A DNA stretch of 64,000 bases from Burkholderiales bacterium. Its GTDB lineage: Bacteria; Pseudomonadota; Gammaproteobacteria; Burkholderiales; JAEUOS01. Of the stretch, positions 63,058 to 64,000 are shown one piece after another (the stretch's first letter is position 1; every line of letters starts with the position of its first letter). Made by a program: the position numbers and the translations under genes. Location of the stretch: assembly GCA_016790635.1 (NCBI GenBank), contig JAEUOR010000030.1, positions 28,274 to 92,273 on the forward strand, read 5' to 3'. The notes beneath the pieces were generated by a model. It worked only from the letters and a program-made list of their open reading frames with translations. It was not told the origin of the DNA and did no database searches.

Positions 63058-64000
63058 CGACGCCTTCAGCATAACGGGCCCGAGTGACGCGCAGAAGGCG
63101 AGCCTCGGGCACGCCGTCGAAGAAGTGGCCGAGCTCCTCGTCGGCGAAGCCCTCCACCACCGTCGCGAGCACGGCGTTGGCCTCGGCGAGGGCGAGACGC
63201 CGCCGGCGCTCGTCGGCCATGGCCGCGGCGAGCTCCACCCTCTCGACGTGAGAGGCCAGCGCGTCGGCGGGCAACCCGGCGGGGTGGCAGGCATCGAGCG
63301 CGCGGCTCGCCCGCGCGAAATCTCCGTTCAGGCGGGCCGCCCTGGCCAGGGTCACCCCGGCGACCGCGCGCATCGTCGGGACGTCGGCGAGCGCGGTGGC
63401 GGCGCGTTCGGCCTCGCGCAGCGCCTCTCCGAGACGCCCGTCGGCGAGCATGGCTTCGGCGAGGTAGCACCGCGCGCCCTCGGCGAGCCGCAGATCGCCC
63501 TGGGCCAGCAGCGTCGAGAGCGCGTGGGTCTGCAGCGCGATCGAGCCGGGAACGTCCCCGAGGCGCAAGCGTACGAGCCCGAGGTTGTGTTTGGCCGCGG
63601 CCGCGAGGTGGTGGAGGCCGAGGCCTCGTGCCTCCTCGGCCGCTCGTTCGAGGTGGGCCTGCGCCTCGGTGATCCGGCCGAGGCGGATCGCCGCGTAGCC
63701 CGCGTTGACCCGCTGGGTGCACGCGCCACGCCGGTCCGCCGCCGCGGTGAAGGCCTCGACCGCGTCGAGCGACCGCGCGCGGTAGGCGCGCAGATCTCCG
63801 TCGACCGTGAGCGCGAGGAGGGCGGCGACGCCGGCCCGACTGGCGCGCACCACCGCCGTCTCGCTCGGCGCCCCGTCGGCGAGCAGCGCGGCGGCGAGCG
63901 CGCCCTCACCGACCGCCGCGAGGCCGGCGGCGGCCCGCGCGACCGCGAGGATGGCGGCATCGCCCACCGGGCCTCCGGTCGTGGGCAAGCGGCCGACGGC
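63050..64000 (-). CDS. TPR-rich protein, C-terminal part, truncated by window edge
   Basis: The frame is open to the last base (reading AVGRLPTTGGPVGD near 64000), so the N-terminus lies outside. The visible 316 residues contain about six TPR-type repeats (NAGYAAIRLGRITEAQAHLERA, KHNLGLVRLRLGDVPGSIAL and others). Large myxobacterial Ser/Thr kinases (PknK-like) often end in such repeats, and the next gene encodes an FHA protein, a phosphothreonine reader, so a kinase is a good guess; the kinase domain itself is not visible. Confidence 0.7.
   Translation of the reverse strand, partial: AVGRLPTTGGPVGDAAILAVARAAAGLAAVGEGALAAALLADGAPSETAVVRASRAGVAALLALTVDGDLRAYRARSLDAVEAFTAAADRRGACTQRVNAGYAAIRLGRITEAQAHLERAAEEARGLGLHHLAAAAKHNLGLVRLRLGDVPGSIALQTHALSTLLAQGDLRLAEGARCYLAEAMLADGRLGEALREAERAATALADVPTMRAVAGVTLARAARLNGDFARASRALDACHPAGLPADALASHVERVELAAAMADERRRRLALAEANAVLATVVEGFADEELGHFFDGVPEARLLRVTRARYAEGVDD

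Noticed and set aside
1..64000. tRNA, rRNA, CRISPR arrays, transposases, phage genes
   Set aside because: I looked in all gaps and frames and saw none; there is no sign that mobile elements explain the seam.

Overview
The window looks like two genomes joined end to end. Bases 1 to about 44,790 read as a GC-rich betaproteobacterium (Burkholderiales-like): a DUF3683-type FAD/iron-sulfur oxidase, the rsmI/lpoA/yraN/dolP block, coaX next to a SPOR protein, malic enzyme MaeB, a Bug-type solute-binding protein and MacAB. Bases from about 44,798 to 64,000 read as a myxobacterium: a MYXO-CTERM-like tail on a parallel beta-helix protein, receiver/DUF4388/roadblock proteins, an FHA-type sigma-54 activator, Asp/Thr-rich lipoproteins and a TPR protein. 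Both genes at the seam (macB and a GH13 amylase) look complete, with only 10 bases between their stop codons. A contig misjoin or artificial concatenation is more likely than natural transfer, and neighbour inferences should not be carried across the seam.

Betaproteobacterial part. 1-10.6 kb: a 5'-truncated respiratory-type oxidase, two paralogous PilZ-like proteins on either side of the heat-shock protease htpX, then DUF971, ubiE and rlpA. 10.7-14.1 kb: rsmI diverging from lpoA-yraN-dolP; diaA, usually found here, is absent. 14.2-21.1 kb: an eight-gene minus-strand operon for membrane-lipid modification (flavin amine oxidase, DUF1365, cyclopropane-fatty-acid synthase-like enzyme, chalcone-isomerase-like protein, GPH-type transporter, DUF3833 lipoprotein, SDR, NTF2-like protein). 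Four of its junctions are 4-base start/stop overlaps. It diverges from a MerR-B12 regulator with the CarH photoreceptor signature, and the shared promoter carries two TGTCT(T/A)GGACA operators. 22.4-26.2 kb: a di-iron protein, rfaE2, a TauE/SafE exporter, a DUF4124 protein, a GlsB protein and a SPOR protein. 26.2-33.7 kb: coaX, two MlrC-like M81 proteins, an aminotransferase and maeB. 33.8-41.0 kb: a LysR regulator diverging from an FAH / hydantoinase A / hydantoinase B / small unknown / Bug protein cluster, probably for uptake and breakdown of an unidentified cyclic amide or acid. 41.1-44.8 kb: macA (with an unusual Spy/CpxP-like helical segment), the macB ATPase and the macB permease.

Myxobacterial part. 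44.8-48.1 kb: a secreted GH13 amylase and an outer-membrane porin-like protein, probably for maltodextrin use. 48.1-51.1 kb: a VKOR-thioredoxin fusion and a MYXO-CTERM beta-helix protein. 51.5-57.0 kb: two adjacent paralogues with the architecture receiver-DUF4388-roadblock, converging on a LOV-domain histidine kinase and its NtrC-type response regulator; this looks like a blue-light signalling locus. 57.2-60.4 kb: a lipoprotein, an intracellular PHA depolymerase and a citrate synthase with Glu in place of the catalytic Asp. 60.4-64.0 kb: a zinc-ribbon membrane protein, an FHA sigma-54 activator and a TPR protein cut by the right edge.

No tRNA, rRNA, CRISPR array or insertion sequence was recognised. 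All calls come from reading the sequence; no database search was run.
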